From Streptomyces sp. CB02959 (lineage in GTDB: Bacteria; Actinomycetota; Actinomycetes; Streptomycetales; Streptomycetaceae), in contig NZ_NNBP01000012.1 of NCBI RefSeq assembly GCF_002803155.1, forward strand, positions 186,001 through 250,000: DNA of 64,000 nt, in the 5' to 3' direction. Position 1 is the first letter of the stretch. The number at the start of each line of letters is the position of its first letter. A program made the translations under genes and the position numbers. Under the pieces are notes generated by a model. The model did no database searches, was not told the DNA's origin, and saw only the letters and a program-made list of their open reading frames with translations. Shown piece after piece: positions 34,740 through 42,283 of this stretch.

Positions 34740-35383
34740 CGGAGATCGAGTTCCGCGCGGCGGTCGACATCGACCTACGCGCGGTCGACCAGGGGGACGG
34801 CACGTTCGAGGGGCTGGCCTGCCGGTACGGGGTCGTTGACTCGTACGGGACGACGTTCCGCCAGCGGGTGTTCCGCAAGGGGCTCAAGGGCTCCTACGCC
34901 ATGCTCTTCATGCACTCCCCGATGCAGCCTGTCGGCACGTTCACCGCCGAGGAGCGGGACGACGGTCTCTACATCTCCGGCCGGTACGACGACACCGCGG
35001 CCGGCCGGGACGCGCGCACCATGGCCCGGTCGGGCAGCGCGCCGGACCTGTCCGTCGGGTTCGTCCGGACCGACCTCCCGCCGTGGGAGAAGCTCGCAGA
35101 GATGAGCGACGAGGACCGCGCCGCCGTAGTGGAGACCATCCGCTCGGCCCGGCTCGTCGAGGTCAGCCAGATCACCGCCCGTATGGCCGCGGTCCCCGGC
35201 TCCAAGCTGAAGACCGTACGGAGCGCACTCGGGGCACTGTACGAGGACATCTCGGCCCCGGCGCCGCCTTCCCCCAACGGCCAAGCCGCAGCCGAGAAGG
35301 AACGGCAGGCCGCCAAGGCGCAGTGTCTCGCCCAGCGTCAGCGGCGGGTGGCACTACTGCGGTTGGTGGGGGTCCCTCGATGA
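34736..35383 (+). CDS. HK97-type prohead protease
   Basis: A 215-residue U35-type serine protease that trims capsid scaffolding. Family features include FEGLACRYGVVDSYGTTFRQ, the active His in LFMHSPMQPVGTF, and the Ser in the DLSVGF strand. Downstream, the expected major capsid gene is 2 kb away instead of adjacent; the intervening DNA is not phage-like. The C-terminus (LLRLVGVPR) looks natural, but a minor truncation by the insert cannot be excluded. Confidence 0.88.
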   Translation: MTEIEFRAAVDIDLRAVDQGDGTFEGLACRYGVVDSYGTTFRQRVFRKGLKGSYAMLFMHSPMQPVGTFTAEERDDGLYISGRYDDTAAGRDARTMARSGSAPDLSVGFVRTDLPPWEKLAEMSDEDRAAVVETIRSARLVEVSQITARMAAVPGSKLKTVRSALGALYEDISAPAPPSPNGQAAAEKERQAAKAQCLAQRQRRVALLRLVGVPR

Positions 35384-35389
35384 CGCAGG

Positions 35390-35883
35390 AACGCCTAGAA
35401 GGACTAGGACGGTCCCGGGGCGGTCTGACCTGCAAAATCCACCTCGCCGGCGAGGGTGGGTGCCGGCCCATTGCCTTCGTGGTCACGCCCGGCCAGTGGG
35501 GCGACGCGCCGCAGATGATCGAGGTCCTTGAACGCATCGCCGTTCCCCGACCGCAGGGCGGACGGCCCCGCACCCGCCCTGACCACCTCGGCGGCGACAG
35601 GGCATACAGCTCACGCCGCAACCGCCGCTACCTGCGAAGACGCCAAATCAAGCACACCATCCCCGAGCCGAAGGATCAGCGGGCCAACCGCACAAGACGC
35701 GGGAGCAAGGGCGGCCGGCCCACCGGCTTCGACAGCGAGACCTACAAACGCCGCAACGAGGTCGAGCGGACGATCAACCGGCTCAAGAACTCCCGAGCCG
35801 TCGCCACCCGCTACGACAAAAGGGCCTACGTCTTCCACGGCACCGTCACAGTCGCCGCAATCCGGCTCTGGCTCCGCCCGTGA
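35390..35883 (+). pseudogene. IS5-family transposase, C-terminal remnant
   Basis: About 165 codons correspond to the catalytic half of an IS5-type DDE transposase: GLGRSRGGLTCKIHLA, GGDRAYSSRRNRRYLRRR (second Asp), GRPTGFDSETYKRRNEVERT with the Glu, then NRLKNSRAVATRYDKRA. The N-terminal third, including the first Asp, is missing. An ATG at 35381 overlaps the protease stop but gives only the remnant. No terminal inverted repeats were seen, so this is a dead fragment marking the left edge of a foreign insert. Confidence 0.85.
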
Positions 35884-35957
35884 GATGTGCCCGGCACCTG
35901 GTTACGCCCAGAACTGCTTAGCCCCCAGCAGCGTTCGTCCCATACAGTGCCGAAGCC

Positions 35958-36251
35958 ATGACGGCACTTGCATCCTTCACTTTCGTGCGCCACATCGACG
36001 GGCTCCGCTACCACTTCGAACGCGACGGCGAGCACAACGGCCGCCCCACCTACCGCCGAACGGACGGGAACGTGCGGTGTGTCTGGTCGCCGACCGACGG
36101 CTGGCACTGTGAGATCGCCGATGGCCTCGTCACCGCTTACCCCCTCAACAGCCGCGCTGACGAACCCGAGCCCCCGGCCACCGTCTGGCGCAGCTTCAAG
36201 AACGACCGCTCCTACCTCTACGACCTCCGGGCCCTCGACTCCGAAGAATGA
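35958..36251 (+). CDS. Small protein within the non-phage insert
   Basis: A 97-residue beta-rich protein (TFVRHIDGLRYHFERDGEHN, TDGNVRCVWSPTDGWHCEIA) ending in a helical segment. No signal or membrane part. It is flanked by the transposase remnant and a truncated gene, so it probably came from a chromosome. Function unknown. Confidence 0.6.
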   Translation: MTALASFTFVRHIDGLRYHFERDGEHNGRPTYRRTDGNVRCVWSPTDGWHCEIADGLVTAYPLNSRADEPEPPATVWRSFKNDRSYLYDLRALDSEE

Positions 36252-36386
36252 TCCGCCGGACAGGCCCTAGCTGCGGTGTCGCCCCTGGGCACGAGGAACG
36301 CGCTGGTGGTGACGCTCCTTGCGCAGCTCGGGGTGGTGGCGGTGACGGGGCTGCTGAATCTGCGGCTGCCCCGGGTGGTCGGCTGA
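36252..36386 (+). pseudogene. C-terminal fragment of a membrane protein gene
   Basis: After a stop at 36249, one frame reads LAAVSPLGTRNALVVTLLAQ then LGVVAVTGLLNLRLPRVVG before a TGA. That is a plausible membrane-span ending of a larger transporter-like protein. There is no start codon or 5' part. It indicates that the insert is chopped chromosomal DNA. Confidence 0.45.
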
Positions 36387-36439
36387 GACGCAGGTGGTCG
36401 GCCGAGAGCTGATCGGGACCGGCCGCGCCAGGTACGGCA

Positions 36440-36476
36440 GCAGGGCCCGGACCACGAGTCGTGGTCCGGGCCCTGC
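36440..36476. terminator. Very strong bidirectional hairpin inside the late region
   Basis: Perfect 18-bp arms (36440-36457 with 36459-36476) around one central base. It follows the DUF6243 gene on the minus strand and lies across the path of late transcription from terminase to capsid on the plus strand. Confidence 0.85.
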
Positions 36477-36508
36477 CCCGTGCGGTACCGCCCTGCTGCG
36501 GCGGTGCG

Positions 36509-36724
36509 TCAGCTCTGTGCGGTGTCGTCGCCCGCCTGCCCGGCGCCCTCAGCTGCGCCTGCCTTCTCGCGCATCTTGCGCACCAGCTCCGCCTTCTGGG
36601 CGGCTGCACCCTGGCGATCGAGGTTGCGGTGCGGACCGTTGTTCTGCCGTTCGGTGCGGGACAGCTTCTTGCGCTGGCCGCCGCCCATGCCCACGGGGTT
36701 GTTGATGTTCTTGCTCACGGTCAC
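36509..36724 (-). CDS. DUF6243-type small Streptomyces protein
   Basis: A 71-residue protein from a GTG at 36724 with GGGAGA upstream. The sequence NNPVGMGGGQRKKLSRTERQ followed by a Lys/Arg-rich helix (KAELVRKMREKAG) matches the chromosomal DUF6243 family known from streptomycetes. It is highly basic and likely disordered. Antisense position in a capsid operon supports that it was captured from a host chromosome. Confidence 0.8.
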   Translation of the reverse strand: MTVSKNINNPVGMGGGQRKKLSRTERQNNGPHRNLDRQGAAAQKAELVRKMREKAGAAEGAGQAGDDTAQS

Positions 36725-37406
36725 GGGTTCTCCCGGTAATGATGTGAAGTGATCTACGGATTCATCGGCGGGGGGACGGGCGGCGACGTCGAAGGACGTC
36801 AGCAGGGGCCCATCACGCTCACTCGTAAATCGGCGCCTGGAAGAACATGACAAAGACGTTACCCGGTTCCGCCGGCCCCGCACACCAACCTTTTCGCCGC
36901 CCCGGCGTCGGCCGGGCCTTCGGCGGGCGCCCAGGGTCAGCCGTTTCCTTCCGGGAATCTCAGCACAGCCAGCATCCGCCGGTAGTCACCGCCCCCCGGG
37001 GCAGGTCCAGATGGGCGTTACTGGGCCGCCGCGGGCGTTGTCAGTGGTCGCGAGCATACTGACGGCATGAGAGATCATCTCACTTGCGCCCCACCGTTAC
37101 GAGACAACCTTTAGCCAAGCAACCCTCCGAGCGAGTTCGCTCGTGCTGGCGTCGACACTGTGCCGCTACGGACGCTGCACAGGCGCCACCACGGCGCCGG
37201 CTCAGGTAACCGGTCCTCATGACGCGACTTGCGGCACCCATCGTCGCGGCGCCGGCCATCTGCTCTACTCTCGGCGCATCCGGGCCGCCCGTACCGGACG
37301 TAAACGCCACGGGCATGCCGGGCGCGATCCACCGGCCGTGACAGACGGACGCAGACCCCCAGACATCTGGGCGGCTGCGCGCCGTCCACGGACCGAGAGG
37401 ACCGCC
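36725..37406. other. 682-bp region before the capsid gene
   Basis: No full gene. A 15-residue frame, MRDHLTCAPPLRDNL (37067-37114), resembles a truncated acetyltransferase N-terminus and contains a TTA codon. A small palindrome CCCAGACATCTGGG lies near 37357. Any promoter serving the capsid-to-lysis genes downstream of the terminator at 36440 must lie here; I see no clear -35/-10 pair. Confidence 0.4.
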
Positions 37407-38708
37407 ATGAGCAACCGCGTGCGTCCCATCGGCCGCCGCCGCGACGGACGGCCGATCTACCCCATCAAGGGCGGCGCCCCAACCCTCACAGAGCAGCGCG
37501 ACGAAATCGTCCGCCTGCTCCAGGACCCCGACTATGACGGGGACCTCGACGAGCTGATGCAGCGCGCCGACCAGATCGCCGCGCAGATCGACCAGGCCAA
37601 CCAGCGGGACGCCCGCCTGCGAGCCCTGCGCGCCGCCGCGCTCCCGGCCAGCGACCCGGACCCGCGTCCGCAGACCCGACGCACCGAGCCCGGCCACCAG
37701 CCCGACGACCACGGCGCCCCGCACCCGGTCACCGCGGCCGAGGCGTTCATCCGGTCCAAGGCCCTCGCCAACTTCCGCGCCAACGGCGCCGTCGGCAAGT
37801 TCTCCGTTGAGCACCGCGACGCCCCCACCGGAACGGTCACCACGACCAACGGCGTACCGACCCGGCCGGAGCGCCAGCCGGGCCAGATTCCGACCAACCC
37901 GGACTTCCCGCTGCTGGTCGCGAACCTCCTCGATCGGCAGACCAGCAGCGGCAACACCCTCGAATACGTCCGCGACACCTCCGGCCCGGTCGCGGGCACC
38001 GGCACGTGGAACAAGGCCACGGTCGTGCCCGAAGGCACCATGAAGCCGCAGTCCGGCCCGTTCTCGTGGGACACCATCACGACCAGCCTCAAGACGGTCG
38101 CCCACTGGGTCCCCATCACCCGCCAGGCCGCGGACGACGACGGCCAGATGATGGGGTACATCAACGGCCGGCTTACCTACGGCCTTGAGTACCAGCTCGA
38201 CCGGCAGATCCTCACCGGCACCGGCACCACGCAGATGCAGGGGATTCTCACCACGCCGGGGATCGGCGCCTATCAGCCGGGCGTGGGCAGCACCGACGCG
38301 AAGCTGATCACGGTCCGCAAGGCCCGCACGCAGGCCGAGTTGGCGCTGTACCCGCCGGATGCCGTGGTGATGAACCCGCTCGACTGGCAGGACATCGAGT
38401 TGGACACGGACGCGAACGGGCAGTTCCGCGTCATCACCAGCGTCACCGAGCCGGGCGCAGCGATGCGTCTGTGGGGCCTGACCGTCGTGACCACCGTCGC
38501 CATGGCGCAGGGCACCGCGCTCCTCGGCGGGTTCCGGACCGGCGCCACGCTGTGGGAGCGGCAGGGGATCACCATCCTCATGACCGACAGCCACGCGGAC
38601 TTCTTCCTCGCGAACACGCTCGTGATCCTCGCCGAGCGCCGCGCCAACCTGGCCGTGCACACCCCCCGCGCCTTCACCAAGGTGACGTTCGCCGCGGCCA
38701 CTTCCTGA
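37407..38708 (+). CDS. HK97-family major capsid protein
   Basis: A 433-residue protein with GAGAGGA before the ATG. The N-terminal 105 residues are a helical delta/scaffold domain (LTEQRDEIVRLLQDPDYDGD, DQIAAQIDQANQRDARLRAL) to be cut by the protease. The mature part has the HK97 fold (VPITRQAADDDGQMMGYING, DADADFFLANT-like end HADFFLANTLVILAERRANL). It is complete, so capsid assembly is feasible if the gene is transcribed. Confidence 0.92.
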   Translation: MSNRVRPIGRRRDGRPIYPIKGGAPTLTEQRDEIVRLLQDPDYDGDLDELMQRADQIAAQIDQANQRDARLRALRAAALPASDPDPRPQTRRTEPGHQPDDHGAPHPVTAAEAFIRSKALANFRANGAVGKFSVEHRDAPTGTVTTTNGVPTRPERQPGQIPTNPDFPLLVANLLDRQTSSGNTLEYVRDTSGPVAGTGTWNKATVVPEGTMKPQSGPFSWDTITTSLKTVAHWVPITRQAADDDGQMMGYINGRLTYGLEYQLDRQILTGTGTTQMQGILTTPGIGAYQPGVGSTDAKLITVRKARTQAELALYPPDAVVMNPLDWQDIELDTDANGQFRVITSVTEPGAAMRLWGLTVVTTVAMAQGTALLGGFRTGATLWERQGITILMTDSHADFFLANTLVILAERRANLAVHTPRAFTKVTFAAATS

Positions 38709-38747
38709 CTCGTCCCTGCCCGTCACGACACCGTGAGGAGGCCCACC

Positions 38748-39002
38748 GTGGCCGCACGCAAGACCGAGGACCGGCCGCAGGCCACCGTCCGCACCCAGGA
38801 GTACGCCGCCGGCAGCGGGTGGGAAGTAGGCCAGACCGCGCCCGACGATGCGTTCCGCGCGCTCGACGACCAGGCCGCGCCGTACGGCCCCGTCGTCCGC
38901 ACCCACCCCGGCGGGCACGCCCGACTCATCGTCGCCAAGGGCGCCACCGTCACGGAGTCCGCGGCGCGCGAACTCGCCGCCGCCGAGACCGTCGAGGACT
39001 GA
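38748..39002 (+). CDS. Small head-associated protein
   Basis: An 84-residue protein from a GTG with GAGGAGG. It sits between capsid and connector, where decoration or minor head proteins occur. Charged, no motif (HARLIVAKGATVTESAAREL near the end). Confidence 0.6.
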   Translation: MAARKTEDRPQATVRTQEYAAGSGWEVGQTAPDDAFRALDDQAAPYGPVVRTHPGGHARLIVAKGATVTESAARELAAAETVED

Positions 39003-39008
39003 CCGCCG

Positions 39009-39686
39009 GTGTACTGCTCTGTCGCGCAAGCCCGATCCGCGGGGTGCACCGGGACCGACCCAGAGGTCACCGCGTGGATCGAGGCTGCCACCGAGCGGAT
39101 CACCGCGTACACCCGGCAGGCTTTCGAGCCCCTCTCCATGGTGGTGGTGGGGGACGTGACGCCCGGGGGCCTGGTGCTGCTCCCGCGTCGCGTCCGGTCG
39201 GTCTCGTCGGTGACCCCGCTCACCGACGGGGCCGACGACGCCCCGTCCCTCCCGCCGTCGGCCTACCGCGTCACGTCGTCTGACGTGCTCGGGCAGATCG
39301 ACGCCGTCCACCTCACGTGGGGCGGGTGGGACGACCTCATCGCCGGTGCTGAGTCGTGGGCCGGCGGGTGGGGCAGCCTGCTCGGCGAGCACGAGCAGGT
39401 GCGTGTGGAAGGCGAGTTCGGCACGGCCTCGGTTCCGCCGGTGGTGGTGCAGGCGTGCGCGCTGCTCGCCGCGCACATCCAGGCGCAGGCCGCGCCGTCC
39501 GACGCCGACGCCGCGCAGGACCCCACCCTCGATGTCGACGACGAGGGCAACAACGTCCGCATCGAGCACACCGACGGCCCGTCGGCGACACCCGTCGCCG
39601 CATCGGCGTCGACCGGCTCGACGCAGGTGGACGCCCTTCTCGCCGGGCACCTCAACCACGGCCCGTCCCTCATCGGGGGCGTGTAA
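39009..39686 (+). CDS. Head-tail connector (gp6-like adaptor)
   Basis: A 225-residue protein from a GTG. A helical N-terminus (PEVTAWIEAATERITAYTRQ) is followed by a beta domain with LTWGGWDD, as in phage head-to-tail adaptors that dock on the portal. Its TAA overlaps the next ATG. Position after the capsid gene supports the call. Confidence 0.75.
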   Translation: MYCSVAQARSAGCTGTDPEVTAWIEAATERITAYTRQAFEPLSMVVVGDVTPGGLVLLPRRVRSVSSVTPLTDGADDAPSLPPSAYRVTSSDVLGQIDAVHLTWGGWDDLIAGAESWAGGWGSLLGEHEQVRVEGEFGTASVPPVVVQACALLAAHIQAQAAPSDADAAQDPTLDVDDEGNNVRIEHTDGPSATPVAASASTGSTQVDALLAGHLNHGPSLIGGV

Positions 39687-40135
39687 TGGCCCGCCGCTAC
39701 TTCGACACCTCGGCGACCGCGCGGATCAACACCCGCGCCTACGAGCGGGGCCTACGACGGGTCCTCGGCCGGATGTCCGCCGACGTGCGGCGCGCGGTCG
39801 AGCGGACCGGCACCGACGTGCAGAACGAGGCCCGCCGGGTGGCGCCGGTCGACACCGGCCGGCTCCGGTCGTCCATCGTCGCCCGGCCGACCCGTGGCCG
39901 CGGTGCTGGGTACGAGGTCGGCACGAACGTGAACTATGCCGCGGCGGTGGAGTACGGGACGGCCCCGCACGTGATCGTGCCGAAGAACGGCCGCGCGCTC
40001 TACTGGCCCGGCGCTGCTCACCCGGTCGCCAAGGTCAACCACCCCGGCACCGCCGCAAAGCCGTTCCTGCGGCCGGCGGTCGAGGCCACAGAGTTCTTCT
40101 TCCGCCGCAACCTCGAACAGATCAGGGGGCGGTGA
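39686..40135 (+). CDS. HK97-gp10-like tail completion/neck protein
   Basis: A 149-residue protein with the family signature ARRVAPVDTGRLRSSIVARP and VGTNVNYAAAVEYGTAPHVI. It connects head and tail. Coupled to both neighbours by overlapping codons. Confidence 0.85.
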   Translation: MARRYFDTSATARINTRAYERGLRRVLGRMSADVRRAVERTGTDVQNEARRVAPVDTGRLRSSIVARPTRGRGAGYEVGTNVNYAAAVEYGTAPHVIVPKNGRALYWPGAAHPVAKVNHPGTAAKPFLRPAVEATEFFFRRNLEQIRGR

Positions 40136-40584
40136 TGGCCGCGACCACCGAGGGCGCCATCAAGGCCCGCCTCGAATCCCTGGCGTTCGGGGTGCCCGCG
40201 TTCCGCGACGGCCCCCGCGACGGGCAGGCCCCGCCGTTCATCGTCATCCAGCAGCAGGCCATCACCACCAACACCGGCGCCTGCGGTGACTTCGGTGACA
40301 CCGCGGCCGAGATCGTCGTCACCGAGACCCTCACCGTCGACCTCATCCAGCACGCCCGCGCCGCGACCGGCGCGGCCCGCGCCCGCAACGCCGAGCGATA
40401 CGGCCTCGCCGAGGTGCTCGCCGTCGCGCTGCACGGCTGCACCTTGCCCGCCGCGCCGAGCCCGGTATCGGCCGTGCGCGTGCGGGACATCGACCGGTTC
40501 CCCATCGCCGACAACCGGGTCCGCCACTCGATCACCGTCGAGGTACAGCGGACCCTGACACCCGCCGAGGTGATCCCCGCATGA
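40135..40584 (+). CDS. Tail terminator-like protein
   Basis: A 149-residue protein. The pattern EGAIKARLESLAFGVPAFRD and later VTETLTVDLIQHARAATGAA fits the alpha/beta tail-terminator class that ends siphovirus tails. The assignment rests on position between the gp10-like and major tail genes; sequence evidence is weak. Confidence 0.55.
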   Translation: MAATTEGAIKARLESLAFGVPAFRDGPRDGQAPPFIVIQQQAITTNTGACGDFGDTAAEIVVTETLTVDLIQHARAATGAARARNAERYGLAEVLAVALHGCTLPAAPSPVSAVRVRDIDRFPIADNRVRHSITVEVQRTLTPAEVIPA

Positions 40585-40934
40585 GCATGCCCCCGATCTA
40601 CGTCCCGCTCGACCGTGACGAGGTGGTGCGCAGCCTCGGCAACCGGCTCCCGCCCCGCACCGGCCGGCCCATCCTCCGCATCTCCGCAGATCAGGAGACG
40701 CAGACCGGTGGAGTGTGCGTGTTCCCCGTCGCTGGTCTGCCCGGCTACCTCTTCTACCTGCTCGACGGCGTGATCGTCGAGCAGGACGCCGGGACGGTGG
40801 ACGACGCCCTCGCCGCGCTCGTCCCCGGCAGCGCGCTGGAGACCGTACCGGGCGACCTGCCGCCCGAGTCGCCGCCGCGGGACGAGACGTGGCAGGTCAT
40901 GGCCGCGCCGTCCGCAGACCTCTCCGTCGAGTAG
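40581..40934 (+). CDS. Tail-region protein of unknown function
   Basis: A 117-residue protein in an ATGA overlap with the preceding gene (PPIYVPLDRDEVVRSLGNRL onwards; a hydrophobic LPGYLFYLLDGVIVEQD). No family recognised. Confidence 0.6.
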   Translation: MSMPPIYVPLDRDEVVRSLGNRLPPRTGRPILRISADQETQTGGVCVFPVAGLPGYLFYLLDGVIVEQDAGTVDDALAALVPGSALETVPGDLPPESPPRDETWQVMAAPSADLSVE

Positions 40935-40977
40935 CAGACCCACGTGGGCCGGACCCCGGCACCAGGAAGGAACCGCA

Positions 40978-41547
40978 ATGCCTCTCTCCCCGATCACCAA
41001 GGTGTACGGCGTCCAGGACGCCAAGATCAGCCGGCTCACCGCGGACCCCGCCGGCGGCGCCGCCACGTACGACGTGCCCATCGACGTGCCGGGTATCAAG
41101 TCGTTCGAGATCAGCGGCGACATCGAGACGAAGAAGCTCCGCGGCGACAACGGGCCGCTTGCGACCAACTCGGCTATCTCGGGCATCACCGTCAAGGTCG
41201 AGCACGCCAAGTTGTCGCTCGCGGCTCTGGCGGCCATCACTGGCGGCACGACGACCGGCACGGGCACCACCCCGGCGCAGACCTCGACGTACTCGCTCAC
41301 CGGCTCCAGCACCCTCCCCTCGTTCAAGTTGGAGGGGGTCACTCCTGCCAACGGCGTGGACATCATCGGCGGTGACCTGCACTGGGTCCTCTACTGCTGC
41401 ACCCTCAGCAAGTTTCCCGAGGTTGGGTTCGCCGATGAGGACTTCCGCACCGTGTCGTTCGAGGCGGACGCCGACCCGCTGATCTCCTCCGGCAAGTGGC
41501 TGGACGCGGTGATCAACGAAACCGCCGTAGCCATCGCCGTCACGTGA
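40978..41547 (+). CDS. Major tail protein
   Basis: A 189-residue beta-rich protein (YDVPIDVPGIKSFEISGDIE, LPSFKLEGVTPANGVDIIGG) placed before the tail chaperone pair and tape measure, where siphovirus tube proteins lie. AGGAAGG precedes the ATG. A hairpin follows it, as often seen after highly expressed structural genes. Confidence 0.82.
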   Translation: MPLSPITKVYGVQDAKISRLTADPAGGAATYDVPIDVPGIKSFEISGDIETKKLRGDNGPLATNSAISGITVKVEHAKLSLAALAAITGGTTTGTGTTPAQTSTYSLTGSSTLPSFKLEGVTPANGVDIIGGDLHWVLYCCTLSKFPEVGFADEDFRTVSFEADADPLISSGKWLDAVINETAVAIAVT

Positions 41548-41552
41548 GACCT

Positions 41553-41586
41553 GCCGGGCGGGTCGTCCCCGCGCCGCCCGCCCGGC
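41553..41586 (+). terminator. Hairpin after the major tail gene
   Basis: Perfect 10-bp GC stem (41553-41562 with 41577-41586) and 14-base loop, six bases after the stop. Probably partial termination or mRNA 3'-end protection. Confidence 0.5.
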
Positions 41587-41639
41587 CGCACGCAACACCC
41601 GCAGGCCGAACCCCGGCACTGACCCAAGGACACACCACC

Positions 41640-42149
41640 ATGACCACAGGCATTGACCTGCTCGCCCCCGGCACCACCATCACCCTCGCCGACGACACCG
41701 AGGTCCCCCTCGTCTACTCGTTCCGCGGACTGGCCCTCATCGAGGCCCGGTTCGGCTCCGTCGCCGCGGTGCAGTCCGTGATTCAGGCGGACGGCGCAGC
41801 GTTCGGCCCGCTCATCGAGATCATCGGCGCCGGGGCCGTCTCGTCCGGGATGTTCGAGCCGTACGTCCGTGAGCACCAGGACGCCAAGGGCCGCCGGCAC
41901 GTGACCGAGATCGTCTACAAGCGGCGCGACGGCCGGCAGTTGGGCGACCTGCTGCACCCGGGCCACCTCGATTCGTATGTCACCGCGTTCACCCGCGCCT
42001 TTGAGCAGGCGATGAAGAGCGCCGAGGGAAACGCCGCGGCGGCCCCGGCCGCCCGGCCGGTCGAGACGGTGACGCCTTCCCCTGGGCCGAGTGCTACTAC
42101 CTCGCCGTCGGCGCCCTCCACCTTCCGCCCGGCGCCTTCTGGGACATGA
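41640..42149 (+). CDS. Tail assembly chaperone, short form (gpG-like)
   Basis: A 169-residue product of the zero frame. The core (TTGIDLLAPGTTITLADDTE, VYSFRGLALIEARFGSVAAV) resembles actinophage gpG homologues, while the last 30 residues after the slip site are Pro/Ser/Ala-rich and meaningless-looking. It coats the tape measure during tail assembly. Confidence 0.85.
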   Translation: MTTGIDLLAPGTTITLADDTEVPLVYSFRGLALIEARFGSVAAVQSVIQADGAAFGPLIEIIGAGAVSSGMFEPYVREHQDAKGRRHVTEIVYKRRDGRQLGDLLHPGHLDSYVTAFTRAFEQAMKSAEGNAAAAPAARPVETVTPSPGPSATTSPSAPSTFRPAPSGT

Positions 42150-42271
42150 CGCTGCACCAGCTCATGACGCTGGCCGACCAGCACCGCGCCGCGCACCGCA
42201 GCGGCACCGCTCCCGAGCAGCAGACCAGCGGCCCCGGACTCATGGACCTCGCCGCGATGACCCGCAGATAG
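41640..42271 (+). CDS. Tail assembly chaperone, long form (gpG-T-like) by -1 frameshift
   Basis: Slippage at 42026-42032 fuses the short-form body to the -1 frame, which is open from the slip site to the TAG at 42269. The extension carries FPWAECYYLAVGALHLPPGA and WDMTLHQLMTLADQH, the usual gpT-type domain of actinophages. The tape measure gene begins 13 bases later. Total about 210 residues. Confidence 0.85.
42026..42032 (+). promoter_or_regulatory. Programmed -1 ribosomal slippery site GGGAAAC
   Basis: The heptamer G-GGA-AAC is exactly in X-XXY-YYZ register with the zero frame (codons 42027-42029 and 42030-42032). It lies about 120 bases before the zero-frame stop and opens into the T-domain frame. 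Confidence 0.85.
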
Positions 42272-42283
42272 GAGGTGGCACCG

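Noticed and set aside
36749-36883. Longer N-terminus for the DUF6243 protein
   Set aside because: The extension up to 36883 is unlike the family; the GTG at 36724 with a ribosome site gives the expected start.
37080-39659. 859-codon antisense frame over the capsid gene
   Set aside because: Composition only; the capsid and connector proteins on the plus strand are convincing.
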